A stretch of DNA of 59,437 nucleotides from an uncultured Pelagibacteraceae bacterium (GTDB lineage Bacteria; Pseudomonadota; Alphaproteobacteria; Pelagibacterales; Pelagibacteraceae). Every line of letters begins with the position of its first letter. The first letter of the stretch is position 1. Positions 40,591 to 50,016 of this stretch are shown here, one piece after another. A program made the position numbers and the translations under genes. The stretch lies in assembly GCA_902622655.1 (NCBI GenBank), contig CACNQY010000004.1, forward strand, positions 1 through 59,437. The letters run 5' to 3'. The notes below the pieces were generated by a model. It saw nothing but the letters and a program-made list of their open reading frames with translations, was not told the DNA's origin and made no database searches.

Positions 40591-43242
40591 ATGGAACATT
40601 TATTTTTAGCTTTACTTGTAATTATAATGATAGGAGCATTAGCTTCTGGTTTTCCAGTGGCTTTTGCTTTACCTGGTTCAGCAATTATTTCAATAGGTCT
40701 TGCAGCTTTTTTTGGATATCTTTTTGAGGGAGATGTAAGCGCTTATTATGCAACAGATGGTCCTAAAGAGTGGTTAACCGCTGGAATTACAAATTTCAGG
40801 AGTAATTATTGGGACGTAGAAACAGATACTCTAATAGCTATTCCTTTATTTATTTTTATGGGAATCATGCTTCAAAAATCTAAGATTGCCGAAGATCTTT
40901 TGGTAACGATGGGACAACTATTTGGTCCAATTCCAGGAGGATTGGGTATTTCAGTAATTTTTGTTGGAGCATTACTTGCAGCAACTACAGGCATAGTCGG
41001 AGCAACGGTTATTGCGATGGGGTTAATTTCATTACCAACAATGTTAAATAATAATTATGATAAAAGTCTTGCAAGTGGTATCGTTTGTTCCTCAGGAACC
41101 TTAGGTCAAATAATACCTCCGTCTATTGTTTTAATTATTATCGCAGATCAATTAGCTAGTGCAGCTGACGTAGCTAATACTATTCGACAGACTGATTATA
41201 AAATTTTAACAGGCGAATTTAATATGCCTGGAGAGTTCAGGGTAGGATCTACTAGTGCTGGTGATATGTTTTTAGGTGCATTATTACCTGGATTGGTTTT
41301 GGTTGGATTATATATGCTGTACGTTTTTATTTTTGCTAGAATAAATCCTAAAGCCGCTCCACCAGTATCATTTAAAGGAAACTTTAACTTTAAATTTTGG
41401 ATAAAAGTTATAGGGGTTATCATTCCACCTCTTGCCCTAATATTTGCAGTACTTGGCTCTATATTAATGGGTATTGCCACTGTAAATCAAGCAGGTTCTA
41501 TTGGAGCAATCGGTGCAACTATGATGGCAGGTTACCGTCTTCATAAAGGGAGAAAAGATGCATACTACCCAATAATAATCTCAGTTATTTCAGTAATTCC
41601 TATATTTTTTATAGCAAAAAATTATAACCTAAATATTAAAGCTGTTGATACGAGAGATTTAACAGCAATATTCATTGCAGGTTTTTTTACATTCACTTTT
41701 TTAATTGGAATTATATGGAGTTTCTGGAGATCTTATAAGATCGACAATGTTTTAAAAGAAGTAGTTACTGAAACTTGCGTTACTACATCCATGGTATTTA
41801 TAATTCTTTTAGGAGCAGCAATGCTTACTTCTGGCTTTAGAGCTTTTGGAGGAGAAGAATTAGTAAGAGATTTTTTACAGGATTTACCTGGGGGTTTTTG
41901 GACACAGTTTGTTGTTGTAATGGCTGTAATCTTTTTATTAGGTTTCTTTCTTGATTTTATTGAAATTGCGGTAGTAGTAGTTCCTATCATCGCACCAATT
42001 TTATTAGCTGAACCAGGTGCAAATGTGAGTGCAATTTGGTTAGGCGTAATGATAGGAGTCAACTTACAAACATCTTTTCTAACTCCACCATTTGGGTTTG
42101 CATTATTTTACTTGAAAGGAGTTGCATCAAAACTTGTTACTACTCTAAACATCTGGAAAGGAGTTGTTCCTTTCATAATTCTTCAACTTATTGGTCTTGG
42201 TATTGTTGGTTTTTATCCATCATTAGTAAACTATTTGCCAGCAAGAACATATCTGACCTCAAATGTAGCACCTCCACCAATGAATCCAAAATTACAATAT
42301 TGCTTACAGGAGTATAAATTTGCAATTTACAACAATAGTGAAAATGAAATTAAAAATGCCATAAATGATTTCCAGAGACTAGTGCCTACAAATTTACCAG
42401 TTGATAAATTAGATATATTTGAAGAACATTTTGATAACGCCCTTGGAACTTTTGCAATTGTACAAAAACTTCAAAAAACTGAGAAAGAATATGAATTATT
42501 TGCAGAGGATTATAGAGATTTACATTTTTCAGTAAGGAAAAAACAAAAGAAAATAAGAAAAATTGAGGATAAAATTAAAAAATTAAAATCAGAAATAAGA
42601 AATTTAGATAAAGATGATGTATCCAATAAAAATAAATTAGAGCTTAAAATAGAAAATTACAAATTGGAAATTACTGAACTTACAGATGGAATACCAAAGA
42701 CTTGGAAATCTCAAAATAAAGAATTTGAAATACTTAAAAAAGCAAAAAATACTAGAACAAAACGTTATAGAAAAAATGTTGACGAGGCCTATGATAATTT
42801 AGATCAAATAGCATTGTTTATAAAAGACCACGAAAAGTTAAAAAATCTTTCATCTGAAATTAAAGACTTAAAATATTCTTTAAATAATAAAGATTATGAA
42901 AATTCAATTTCAATAATAGATAATCTTTTTGAAAAATTAAGTGAAATTTCAGGTGCAGATGAATTTGCCAATAAATTAGACGATTTAATAACTGTTATAG
43001 ACAATGATGAAATCGATGAACAAAAGTTATCTCTTGCTAGCTCAGAAACTTTTACTTTATATGACCAAGAGGTTTCGTGGAGAGAAGATGCTAACAAAAA
43101 TTTATTACCTCAGTTAATGCAATATAATGAAGTTATAAAAAATAATATTGGATTAAGACTTCAGTCACGATTGACTAAAGAACAAGCTAAATTTGTTGCG
43201 AGATGCAACTCAGTGCATAGAGATATATCATTAAACTTTTAA
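40591..43242 (+). CDS. TRAP transporter large permease subunit (DctM-like) with a C-terminal coiled-coil extension
   Basis: An 883-residue protein. Residues 1 to about 550 are the DctM membrane domain, with GFPVAFALPGSA near the N terminus, AIPLFIFMGIMLQKS, VGATVIAMGLISLPTML, SSGTLGQIIPPSIVLIIIAD and the second-half motif FLTPPFGFALFYLKG. This group is longer than classic 430-residue DctM. About 330 more residues follow (556-883) with no membrane helices and Lys/Glu/Leu-rich heptads (for example KQKKIRKIEDKIKKLKSEI), predicted as coiled coil and probably cytoplasmic. It moves a solute by sodium-coupled transport with the binding protein. The extension is unusual. Confidence 0.93.
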   Translation: MEHLFLALLVIIMIGALASGFPVAFALPGSAIISIGLAAFFGYLFEGDVSAYYATDGPKEWLTAGITNFRSNYWDVETDTLIAIPLFIFMGIMLQKSKIAEDLLVTMGQLFGPIPGGLGISVIFVGALLAATTGIVGATVIAMGLISLPTMLNNNYDKSLASGIVCSSGTLGQIIPPSIVLIIIADQLASAADVANTIRQTDYKILTGEFNMPGEFRVGSTSAGDMFLGALLPGLVLVGLYMLYVFIFARINPKAAPPVSFKGNFNFKFWIKVIGVIIPPLALIFAVLGSILMGIATVNQAGSIGAIGATMMAGYRLHKGRKDAYYPIIISVISVIPIFFIAKNYNLNIKAVDTRDLTAIFIAGFFTFTFLIGIIWSFWRSYKIDNVLKEVVTETCVTTSMVFIILLGAAMLTSGFRAFGGEELVRDFLQDLPGGFWTQFVVVMAVIFLLGFFLDFIEIAVVVVPIIAPILLAEPGANVSAIWLGVMIGVNLQTSFLTPPFGFALFYLKGVASKLVTTLNIWKGVVPFIILQLIGLGIVGFYPSLVNYLPARTYLTSNVAPPPMNPKLQYCLQEYKFAIYNNSENEIKNAINDFQRLVPTNLPVDKLDIFEEHFDNALGTFAIVQKLQKTEKEYELFAEDYRDLHFSVRKKQKKIRKIEDKIKKLKSEIRNLDKDDVSNKNKLELKIENYKLEITELTDGIPKTWKSQNKEFEILKKAKNTRTKRYRKNVDEAYDNLDQIALFIKDHEKLKNLSSEIKDLKYSLNNKDYENSISIIDNLFEKLSEISGADEFANKLDDLITVIDNDEIDEQKLSLASSETFTLYDQEVSWREDANKNLLPQLMQYNEVIKNNIGLRLQSRLTKEQAKFVARCNSVHRDISLNF

Positions 43243-44259
43243 TTACTTAGTAATCTGATCGATTATTTTTGATCTTTTATATAAACCAAGCTTTTCTGCT
43301 TTAGATTTTAATTTTTCGTATTCTGATTTCAAACTTTCTGTTTTTATATTAACTTTATTTCCAATCTCAATAAGAGAACCAACAATTGGGTCAATTTCTA
43401 AAGAACGTTTAGCATATAAGTCTTGGGTTGTTGATGGTTTATGATCCTTAATAGAAATTGCTGCATTAATTCTGTGATCAATAGAAACATTAAATCTTAC
43501 GCCAATTTTTTCACCGACATTTTGGCATTCTTCCATCATTTTTCTTACAATTTTTAATAACTCTGGGTCATTTCCAATTTCATCCAAAGTTTTATCATAG
43601 AGTGCGCTGATGATATTAAATGAACAATTTCCCCAAAGTTTTATCCATATTTCATCTCTTAAATTAGTTTTTTGTGGAGCTTTTAATCCACCTGCAATTA
43701 ATAAATCAGCTATTACTTTAAGTCTTTCTGATTTTGAGCCATCTGGTTCACCTAAGGTAAATCTTTCACCTCCATTATGTTTGATTATTCCTGGCTGGGT
43801 TATTTCAGCAGCTGGATAAACAACACAACCAATAGCTTTTGAAGGATTTAAATTCCTCCATATTTTACCTTCGGGATCTACGCTGTCTATGTGTTGGTTA
43901 TCTAAGTTAGTTCCAGTGTTTGCTTTATAAAAATACCACCAAGGGAGTCCATTCACAGCTGATACAATTGAAGTTTTTTCTCCAATAATATGTTTAAGGG
44001 AATCTACTATATTTGAAATAACGTGAGCTTTTACTGAAATAAATATATAGTCTTGAACATCCAATGTTTTTGGATCATCAGTTACTTTTAATTTAAAATT
44101 TTCAGAATTACCTTCCTTAATTAATGTCAATCCATTCTCTTCAATCGCTTTTTTATGTGGACCTCTTGCTATCAGAGATAAATCTACATTTGTTTTACTT
44201 AAACAAGCTGCTAAATATCCTCCAATAGATCCTGCACCAAATATACAAACTTTTGTCAT
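43243..44259 (-). CDS. Ketopantoate reductase family protein (PanE/ApbA-like)
   Basis: A 338-residue Rossmann protein. The cofactor loop IFGAGSIGGYLAA lies at residues 5-17, the family motif with lysine is in ISVKAHVIS (about 74-82), VSAVNGLPWWYF follows, and the C-terminal helical domain contains CSFNIISALYDKTL and PSTTQDLYAKRSLEID. The sequence follows the 2-dehydropantoate 2-reductase fold, but many family members in operons like this one act on other 2-oxoacids. It directly abuts the TRAP gene end and its start touches the ligase gene, so it is likely part of a three-gene catabolic operon. Confidence 0.88.
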   Translation of the reverse strand: MTKVCIFGAGSIGGYLAACLSKTNVDLSLIARGPHKKAIEENGLTLIKEGNSENFKLKVTDDPKTLDVQDYIFISVKAHVISNIVDSLKHIIGEKTSIVSAVNGLPWWYFYKANTGTNLDNQHIDSVDPEGKIWRNLNPSKAIGCVVYPAAEITQPGIIKHNGGERFTLGEPDGSKSERLKVIADLLIAGGLKAPQKTNLRDEIWIKLWGNCSFNIISALYDKTLDEIGNDPELLKIVRKMMEECQNVGEKIGVRFNVSIDHRINAAISIKDHKPSTTQDLYAKRSLEIDPIVGSLIEIGNKVNIKTESLKSEYEKLKSKAEKLGLYKRSKIIDQITK

Positions 44260-45770
44260 TAATTATTTAAACCAAATTTTTTTGCTAAAACATTTCTCTG
44301 TAATTTTCCAGTTGCACCTTTTGGAATTTCATCCACAAAAAAAATTTTTTTTGGAATTTTGAATTTTGCTAATTTTTCTTGAGCATATTTTAATACATCG
44401 TTTTCAGAACATATCTCACCAGTTTTAATTATTATTGCACTCGCTATATTTTCACCAAGCATTTTATCTTCATACCCAAAACATACAGCTTGGTCTATTA
44501 ATGGATGATCCATTAAAACATTATCTACTTCTAATGGAGAAATTTTTTCTCCGCCTTTGTTAATTATTTCTTTTAATCTTCCTGAAATTTTTAAATATCC
44601 ATCTTTATCAAAATACCCTTGATCACCAGTTCTAAACCAACCATTTGTAAAACTTGTTTTATTTGCCTCTTCATTATTCTCATAGCCAAGAGTTACGTTT
44701 TCACCTTTTATACATACCTCGCCCTCTTCACCTTGTTTCATTATGTCTCCATTTCCGTTCATTATGCATACCTCTGGACCTGCTGGAAGGCCAACAAATC
44801 CTGCCTTTTGTTGCTTTGGTGGCAACGGATTAGATGTCATTTGATGTGTTGCTTCAGTCATTCCATATGCTTCAATAACAGGACAATTAAAAGCTTCGTT
44901 TAATTCTTTGAAAACAACAGGAGGTAGTGAGGCCGAAGAGGATCTTATTAATCTTAAATTTAACTTTTTTGCTACTTCTCTATTTTTATTTGCTCTTAAT
45001 AAAATTGCTTGATGCATTGTAGGTACTCCTGAATACCAAGTAATTTTTTCTGAATTAGCCAAGTCAAGAAACTTTAATGCATTAAAACCACTAGATGCAC
45101 ATACTGATGCGCCAACTTTCATTGAGGTTGCTAAAACCGCGATAAGGCCATGAATATGAAATAAAGGCATGATATTTAAACAATGATCATTATTTGAAAG
45201 ATTTAAACTTTTTGAAATATTTTCAGAAGAGGAATAAATATTATTATTTGACAGTGGAACAATTTTTGGTCTAGATGTAGTTCCTGAAGTATGAAGGACT
45301 AAAGCTTCGTCATTCTCATTTGGTGATAAATAATCACTTTTACTATCAAATAAGTCAAACAAACCTTCAGGTTGATCCTTATGAGTTTTTAATTCACAAA
45401 TCTCTATATTTAATTTTTTTGCGACTTCTACTGATGGATTATTTGAATTTTTCTCAACAATAATTATTTTTGGATTTAAATCTTTTAGATAAAACTCATA
45501 TTCTTCTGATTTATATGATGGATTAAGAGGAGCAGCAGACATATAGCTTGAAATTCCCAAGAAACTAGTGGCCATGGCTGGTCCATTTGGCAGAACTATT
45601 GCCGCTCTATCTTTATTGCTTAATCCAGTACTCGATAATTGTTTTGAAATATCCTCAATAAATGTTTTTAAATCTTTGAAACTAATTTTTGAACTACTCT
45701 CTGACGAAATCGCAACTTTGTCATTATCCGTATTTTCAAAAATGTTCTTAACAATTCTTTTTGATGACAT
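44259..45770 (-). CDS. AMP-dependent acyl-CoA synthetase/ligase
   Basis: A 503-residue ANL-family ligase that activates a carboxylic acid to an acyl-adenylate and then to its CoA thioester. The P-loop is LHTSGTTSRPKIVPLS (about 154-169), IEAYGMTEATHQMT (about 300-313) is motif A5, GYFDKDGYLKISGRLKEII marks the hinge (about 388-406), and the catalytic lysine is in PKGATGKLQRN near the end. The compact length and gene context resemble small-acid (oxalate or malonate) ligases rather than long-chain ones. It sits between the reductase and GGT-type genes, overlapping or abutting both. Confidence 0.9.
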   Translation of the reverse strand: MSSKRIVKNIFENTDNDKVAISSESSSKISFKDLKTFIEDISKQLSSTGLSNKDRAAIVLPNGPAMATSFLGISSYMSAAPLNPSYKSEEYEFYLKDLNPKIIIVEKNSNNPSVEVAKKLNIEICELKTHKDQPEGLFDLFDSKSDYLSPNENDEALVLHTSGTTSRPKIVPLSNNNIYSSSENISKSLNLSNNDHCLNIMPLFHIHGLIAVLATSMKVGASVCASSGFNALKFLDLANSEKITWYSGVPTMHQAILLRANKNREVAKKLNLRLIRSSSASLPPVVFKELNEAFNCPVIEAYGMTEATHQMTSNPLPPKQQKAGFVGLPAGPEVCIMNGNGDIMKQGEEGEVCIKGENVTLGYENNEEANKTSFTNGWFRTGDQGYFDKDGYLKISGRLKEIINKGGEKISPLEVDNVLMDHPLIDQAVCFGYEDKMLGENIASAIIIKTGEICSENDVLKYAQEKLAKFKIPKKIFFVDEIPKGATGKLQRNVLAKKFGLNN

Positions 45771-47354
45771 TTAATATCCTTTTGCGTAACCATCTTTTCT
45801 AGGATCTGATCCACCTAAGAGATCACCTTCACTTCTATTTATTTTTATTGCTTGGCCACCACCATGTGTACCATCAAAATATTCTACATTATGACCTAAT
45901 TCTTTGAGGCCATGGAAAATTTCTTTATCAACAGTTTTTTCTAGTTTGTAAATATTATTAAAATGAAAAGCTCTTGGAAAACTCAAAGCTTCTTGTGGTC
46001 CCATCCCAAAATCAATCATATTATTTAAAACATGAACTTGACCCACTGGTTGATACTGTCCACCCATAACGCCATAACTTAAAGTTGCTTTGTTGTCTTT
46101 ATCAATAACCATGCCAGGAATAATAGTATGTAACGGTCTTTTTAAGCCCGCAATACAGTTTGGATGTCCATGTTCTACTCTGAAATTTGTACCTCTATTA
46201 TGTAAAAGTATTCCACTTTTATTTGTCGTAATACCTGATCCGAATACATAACAAACAGAATTGATTATTGATACACTATTCAAATCTTTATCTACTACTG
46301 TTAGATATATTGTTTCTGGATGAGCTGGAATATTTAAGTCACCAACATCACTACATGAATTTAAACTAATTTTATTAAAAATTTCTTCAATATTTTTATC
46401 ACTTAAAATTTCTTCTAAATTAAAGTTAACAAAATTTGGATCGCCTAAAATAGTTTCTTTAACTTTATAAGCTTGTTTTGTAACTTCTGCCTCAAGATGG
46501 AATCTTTCTGTACTATTTAATTTATAATTTTGAATATTTAGTTTTTCTAATAATTTCATCATAATCAATACTGTAACACCAGGACCATTGGGAGGGCATT
46601 GATGAATAAAATCACCCTTATAACTAGATTTGATTGTATCCGATCTTATTGTACTCTGTTTCGAAAAATCCTCAAAAGTATGTAAACCACCTAATTCATT
46701 TAAAGTTTCAATTATATCTTTTGCAGTATCACCTTCATAAAATTCTTTACTTCCCTTTTTACTAATTGCTTCAAGTGTTTCCCCTAATGCAACATTTTTC
46801 ATTAATTCATTTTCTTGATAAGTACGACCATCTTTCAAAAAAATTTTTTTTGAATTTTCATTACCGTTGATTTTATTCAAGCTATTTTTCCATGCACTTG
46901 ATACGACTTTAGTAACTTTGTGACCATTCTTTGCAATATCAATCGCACCTAAAAATAATTGCTCAAAATCTAGCTTACCAAACTCTTTGTGAATTTTTTC
47001 CCAAGCATCGACTGCACCTGGAACCGTAACTGAATGTGGACTGGTTAGTCCAATTTTATCAATATTCTTATCTTTAAAAAAATTATAATTTAATTTTTCT
47101 GGTGCTAGGCCTGATCCATTAAAAGATACTGGATCTTTTTTATCCATTTTGACTATTGCAAAGCAGTCGCCACCAATACTCGTTGCATTAGGTTCTACTA
47201 CAGATAAAACAATCGAGGCAGCAATCGAAGCATCTACCGCATTTCCTCCCATTTTAAGAATTTTTAATGCTTCTTCTGTAGCTAAAGGATGTGAAGTTGC
47301 AGCCATTGCATTTGAAGAACGTGCATCTTTGTCTTTTGTTGATTGATTATTCAT
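45771..47354 (-). CDS. Gamma-glutamyltransferase family protein
   Basis: A 527-residue Ntn-hydrolase of the GGT family, synthesised as one chain that cuts itself before the nucleophile. Features are ATSHPLATEEALKILKMGGNA near the N terminus, DCPPNGPG-type loop (HQCPPNGPGVTVL), the nucleophile Thr348 in HPETIYLTVVDKD where many enzymes have TTHxSVVD, and GVMGGQYQPVGQVHV. No signal peptide is seen, so it may act in the cytoplasm. Substrates of such bacterial homologs include gamma-glutamyl compounds and cephalosporin-like amides. It starts 29 bases from the divergent MFS gene. Confidence 0.9.
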   Translation of the reverse strand: MNNQSTKDKDARSSNAMAATSHPLATEEALKILKMGGNAVDASIAASIVLSVVEPNATSIGGDCFAIVKMDKKDPVSFNGSGLAPEKLNYNFFKDKNIDKIGLTSPHSVTVPGAVDAWEKIHKEFGKLDFEQLFLGAIDIAKNGHKVTKVVSSAWKNSLNKINGNENSKKIFLKDGRTYQENELMKNVALGETLEAISKKGSKEFYEGDTAKDIIETLNELGGLHTFEDFSKQSTIRSDTIKSSYKGDFIHQCPPNGPGVTVLIMMKLLEKLNIQNYKLNSTERFHLEAEVTKQAYKVKETILGDPNFVNFNLEEILSDKNIEEIFNKISLNSCSDVGDLNIPAHPETIYLTVVDKDLNSVSIINSVCYVFGSGITTNKSGILLHNRGTNFRVEHGHPNCIAGLKRPLHTIIPGMVIDKDNKATLSYGVMGGQYQPVGQVHVLNNMIDFGMGPQEALSFPRAFHFNNIYKLEKTVDKEIFHGLKELGHNVEYFDGTHGGGQAIKINRSEGDLLGGSDPRKDGYAKGY

Positions 47355-47383
47355 AGTAAAGATTAATTCTCAAAAATTTATAA

Positions 47384-48595
47384 ATGATTACTAAAGTAAA
47401 TAAAAGCATTATCATATTTTGTGTTTTCGCCTTTGGATTTTTACTATCTAATCTGGTTAGATCTATAACTGCAACTTTAACTCCAGTTCTAACCTCTGAG
47501 TTTGATTTAACTGCAGGAAATCTGGGATTATTGGCAGGGGGCTACTTTATTGGTTTTTCGATAATGCAAATTCCTGTTGGGCTTTTATTAGATAAAATTG
47601 GTCCAAAAAAGGTAATTGGTTGTTTTTTAATGATAGCATTGATTGGAACAATATCATTTGCACTCGCAAAAAGTTTTACTGGATTATTTATATCTAGAGT
47701 ATTTATTGGCGTAGGGGTAAGTGCTTGCATGATGGGTCCCCTTACTGGATATAGAGTATGGTTTGCAGAAAAATACCAACAGAGAGCTAATTCTTGGATG
47801 TTGATGGTAGCAAATATTGGATTTGTATCGTCAACTTTACCTGTTCAAATACTACTTCCATATATAGGATGGAGATGGATCTTTATTTTAATAGCTATAC
47901 TTATTTTATTTAGCATAATTTTAATTTTTTTGTTTATTCCTAGTTGGGAGCAAAAAGAAAACACCACAATAAAATCTGAGAAAGAGTCATTAAGTCAAAT
48001 TTGGAAAAATAAATTTTTTATAAGCATGATTCCTCTGGCATTTATTAATTATGGAGGTATTCAAGCAATTCAAACTTTATGGGCTGGTCCTTGGATGTTA
48101 AATATTACAGGTTACACGCCCCTTCAAAGTGCTACCGGTTTATTTTGGATAAATATTACTATGTTAATTTCATATTTTATTTGGGGATATATTTTACCAA
48201 AAATTTCAGATTATGGCATAAGTAGTATTAAATTAATTAAGCTAGGTTTGCCAATAAGTTACTTTTCATTATTTTTGATAATTTATTTTGGTAATAATGC
48301 AGGAGCATTCCTATTTACCATATATATCATGACATCAATTGTTATTTCTTTAACACAGCCAGCAATTGCGCTAAACTTTTCAAAAAATCTAGCTGGCAAA
48401 TCTCTTACCTCATTTAATGTATTTCTTTTTTCTGGAACTTTTTTTGTTCAGTGGGGTATAGGGTTAGTTATTGATTTATGTAATAATAAAGGATTTGATA
48501 TTTTAAGTAGTTATAGAATTTCATTTTCGATCTTTTTATTTCTATGTGTATTAAGTTATATTTTCTTTATCTATTTAAATAAAAATGAAAATTAA
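47384..48595 (+). CDS. Major facilitator superfamily transporter
   Basis: A 403-residue integral membrane protein with twelve predicted helices. The signature loop between helices 2 and 3 is GLLLDKIGPKKVIG (about residues 66-79), and GVGVSACMMGPLTGYRVWF marks helix 4. The middle loop (about 190-205) is charged. Substrate unknown. The divergent GGT/ligase operon suggests uptake or export of a related acid or amide. The end overlaps the next gene by 11 bases. Confidence 0.92.
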   Translation: MITKVNKSIIIFCVFAFGFLLSNLVRSITATLTPVLTSEFDLTAGNLGLLAGGYFIGFSIMQIPVGLLLDKIGPKKVIGCFLMIALIGTISFALAKSFTGLFISRVFIGVGVSACMMGPLTGYRVWFAEKYQQRANSWMLMVANIGFVSSTLPVQILLPYIGWRWIFILIAILILFSIILIFLFIPSWEQKENTTIKSEKESLSQIWKNKFFISMIPLAFINYGGIQAIQTLWAGPWMLNITGYTPLQSATGLFWINITMLISYFIWGYILPKISDYGISSIKLIKLGLPISYFSLFLIIYFGNNAGAFLFTIYIMTSIVISLTQPAIALNFSKNLAGKSLTSFNVFLFSGTFFVQWGIGLVIDLCNNKGFDILSSYRISFSIFLFLCVLSYIFFIYLNKNEN

Positions 48596-49403
48596 TAAAA
48601 AAATGACATTAACTAATATATTTTTGTTTATATTTGCAATATATACTTTGATTTGCATTTTTCTTTTCTTTTATCAAAGAAATTTAATGTACCATCCTGA
48701 AGAGAATAATTATTTTGGAGATAATTTAGAAGTTACCATTGAAAAAGTTAGTATCAAAACAACAGATAATATTAATCTTTTAGGTTGGTTTCACAAAAAA
48801 GATTTAAAAAACTATAAAACAATTGTTTATTTTCATGGTAATGCGGGAAAACTTGAAAATAGGATACATAAATTAAATCATTTTAGAGATATGGATGTTA
48901 ATTTTTTAATTATCGCTTGGAGAGGTTTTAGCGGAAATGAAGGAAACCCTACTGAAGAAGGTCTTTATATAGATGGTATAAGTGCAATTAATTGGCTGAA
49001 AAAAAAAGGTCTTAAAGAAGAAGATATAATCCTTTATGGAGAGTCATTGGGAACTGGAGTCGCAACTCAAATTGCTCAGAATAAAAATTTTGCTGGAATA
49101 ATCTTAGAAACACCTTTTACATCAATGGTAGAGGCTGCAAAAAATTTTTATCCTTATATCCCTGTAGGTTTAATTTTAAAAGATAAGTATGAAAATAATG
49201 AAAAAATTAAAAACATTAATATTCCAATATTAGTAATGCATGGGGAGGCTGATCAAATAGTTCCATTTTGGATGGGTAAAAAAATTTTTAATTTAGCAAG
49301 TGAACCTAAATATTCATATTTTACCAAATATGACGATCATATGATGGAATATGATGATAAACTTGTATTAGCCCTTAAGTCATTTGTTGATAGTTTAAAT
49401 TAA
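48585..49403 (+). CDS. Membrane-anchored alpha/beta hydrolase (BEM46/YfhR type)
   Basis: A 272-residue protein with an N-terminal helix (about residues 10-28) followed by RNLMYHPEENNY. The oxyanion loop is YFHGNAGKLENR (about 82-93), the nucleophile elbow YGESLGTGVATQIA has the serine near residue 149, and the acid and histidine are in HGEADQIVPF and YDDHMMEYD. This is the BEM46-like serine hydrolase group, likely facing the periplasm. The substrate is unknown. It overlaps the MFS gene by 11 bases, so the two are coupled. Confidence 0.88.
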   Translation: MKINKKMTLTNIFLFIFAIYTLICIFLFFYQRNLMYHPEENNYFGDNLEVTIEKVSIKTTDNINLLGWFHKKDLKNYKTIVYFHGNAGKLENRIHKLNHFRDMDVNFLIIAWRGFSGNEGNPTEEGLYIDGISAINWLKKKGLKEEDIILYGESLGTGVATQIAQNKNFAGIILETPFTSMVEAAKNFYPYIPVGLILKDKYENNEKIKNINIPILVMHGEADQIVPFWMGKKIFNLASEPKYSYFTKYDDHMMEYDDKLVLALKSFVDSLN

Positions 49404-49452
49404 GCCACAATCTAAACAAAGATAATTCGAATTTTTTTCTTAAATTTTTTTT

Positions 49453-50016
49453 ATGAAAAATTTTTTCATATTTTTTTTTATATTGTTTTCTTTTTATAAT
49501 TTATCAAATGCCAAAGAAAATTTAGCATCTGTAGATAGTCTTTTTCATATCGATCAAATGAATTCACATGATGAAAATTTTGCATTATATTTTAAAACAC
49601 GTGAAAAAGCTGTTTTAGCTCGAGGAGAAAATTCAAATTATATTAATGATTTTCCAAAGGATCTTTATATTTATAATTACAAAACAAAAGAGTCTTTACC
49701 ATTAATTTCCTATGAATGGTTTCCTAAAACGGCTAAGTATTTTTTGGAGGAGTATGATTTTCCTGTTTTCCCAGACGACTTTGCATATTATCTCTTAAAA
49801 GATAATAAAACTTTAGTCATGATTAGTGCTGTCAAAAGTTTAAAGGCTAATTTCAAATTTGATATTATTGAAAAAAAATTAGAGCTTTATCCTGTAAATG
49901 GCAAATTTGATTTTATTATTTCTTCAATAGCTAAGAATTGTGGACATTATGAATTTAAAGAAAATTATAAATGTAGTTTTTATAAACCTTTAATTTCTAG
50001 TAACTTAATTAACTAA
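49453..50016 (+). CDS. Exported protein of unknown function
   Basis: A 187-residue protein with a very hydrophobic signal peptide (about residues 2-20, ending LSNA). The mature part has LASVDSLFHIDQMNSH at its start and a C-terminal cysteine pair (CGHYEFKENYKCSF) that may form a disulfide. No known domain is recognised. A 49-base AT-rich gap separates it from the hydrolase gene, and it converges with ftsY with an eight-base overlap of stop regions. Confidence 0.7.
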   Translation: MKNFFIFFFILFSFYNLSNAKENLASVDSLFHIDQMNSHDENFALYFKTREKAVLARGENSNYINDFPKDLYIYNYKTKESLPLISYEWFPKTAKYFLEEYDFPVFPDDFAYYLLKDNKTLVMISAVKSLKANFKFDIIEKKLELYPVNGKFDFIISSIAKNCGHYEFKENYKCSFYKPLISSNLIN

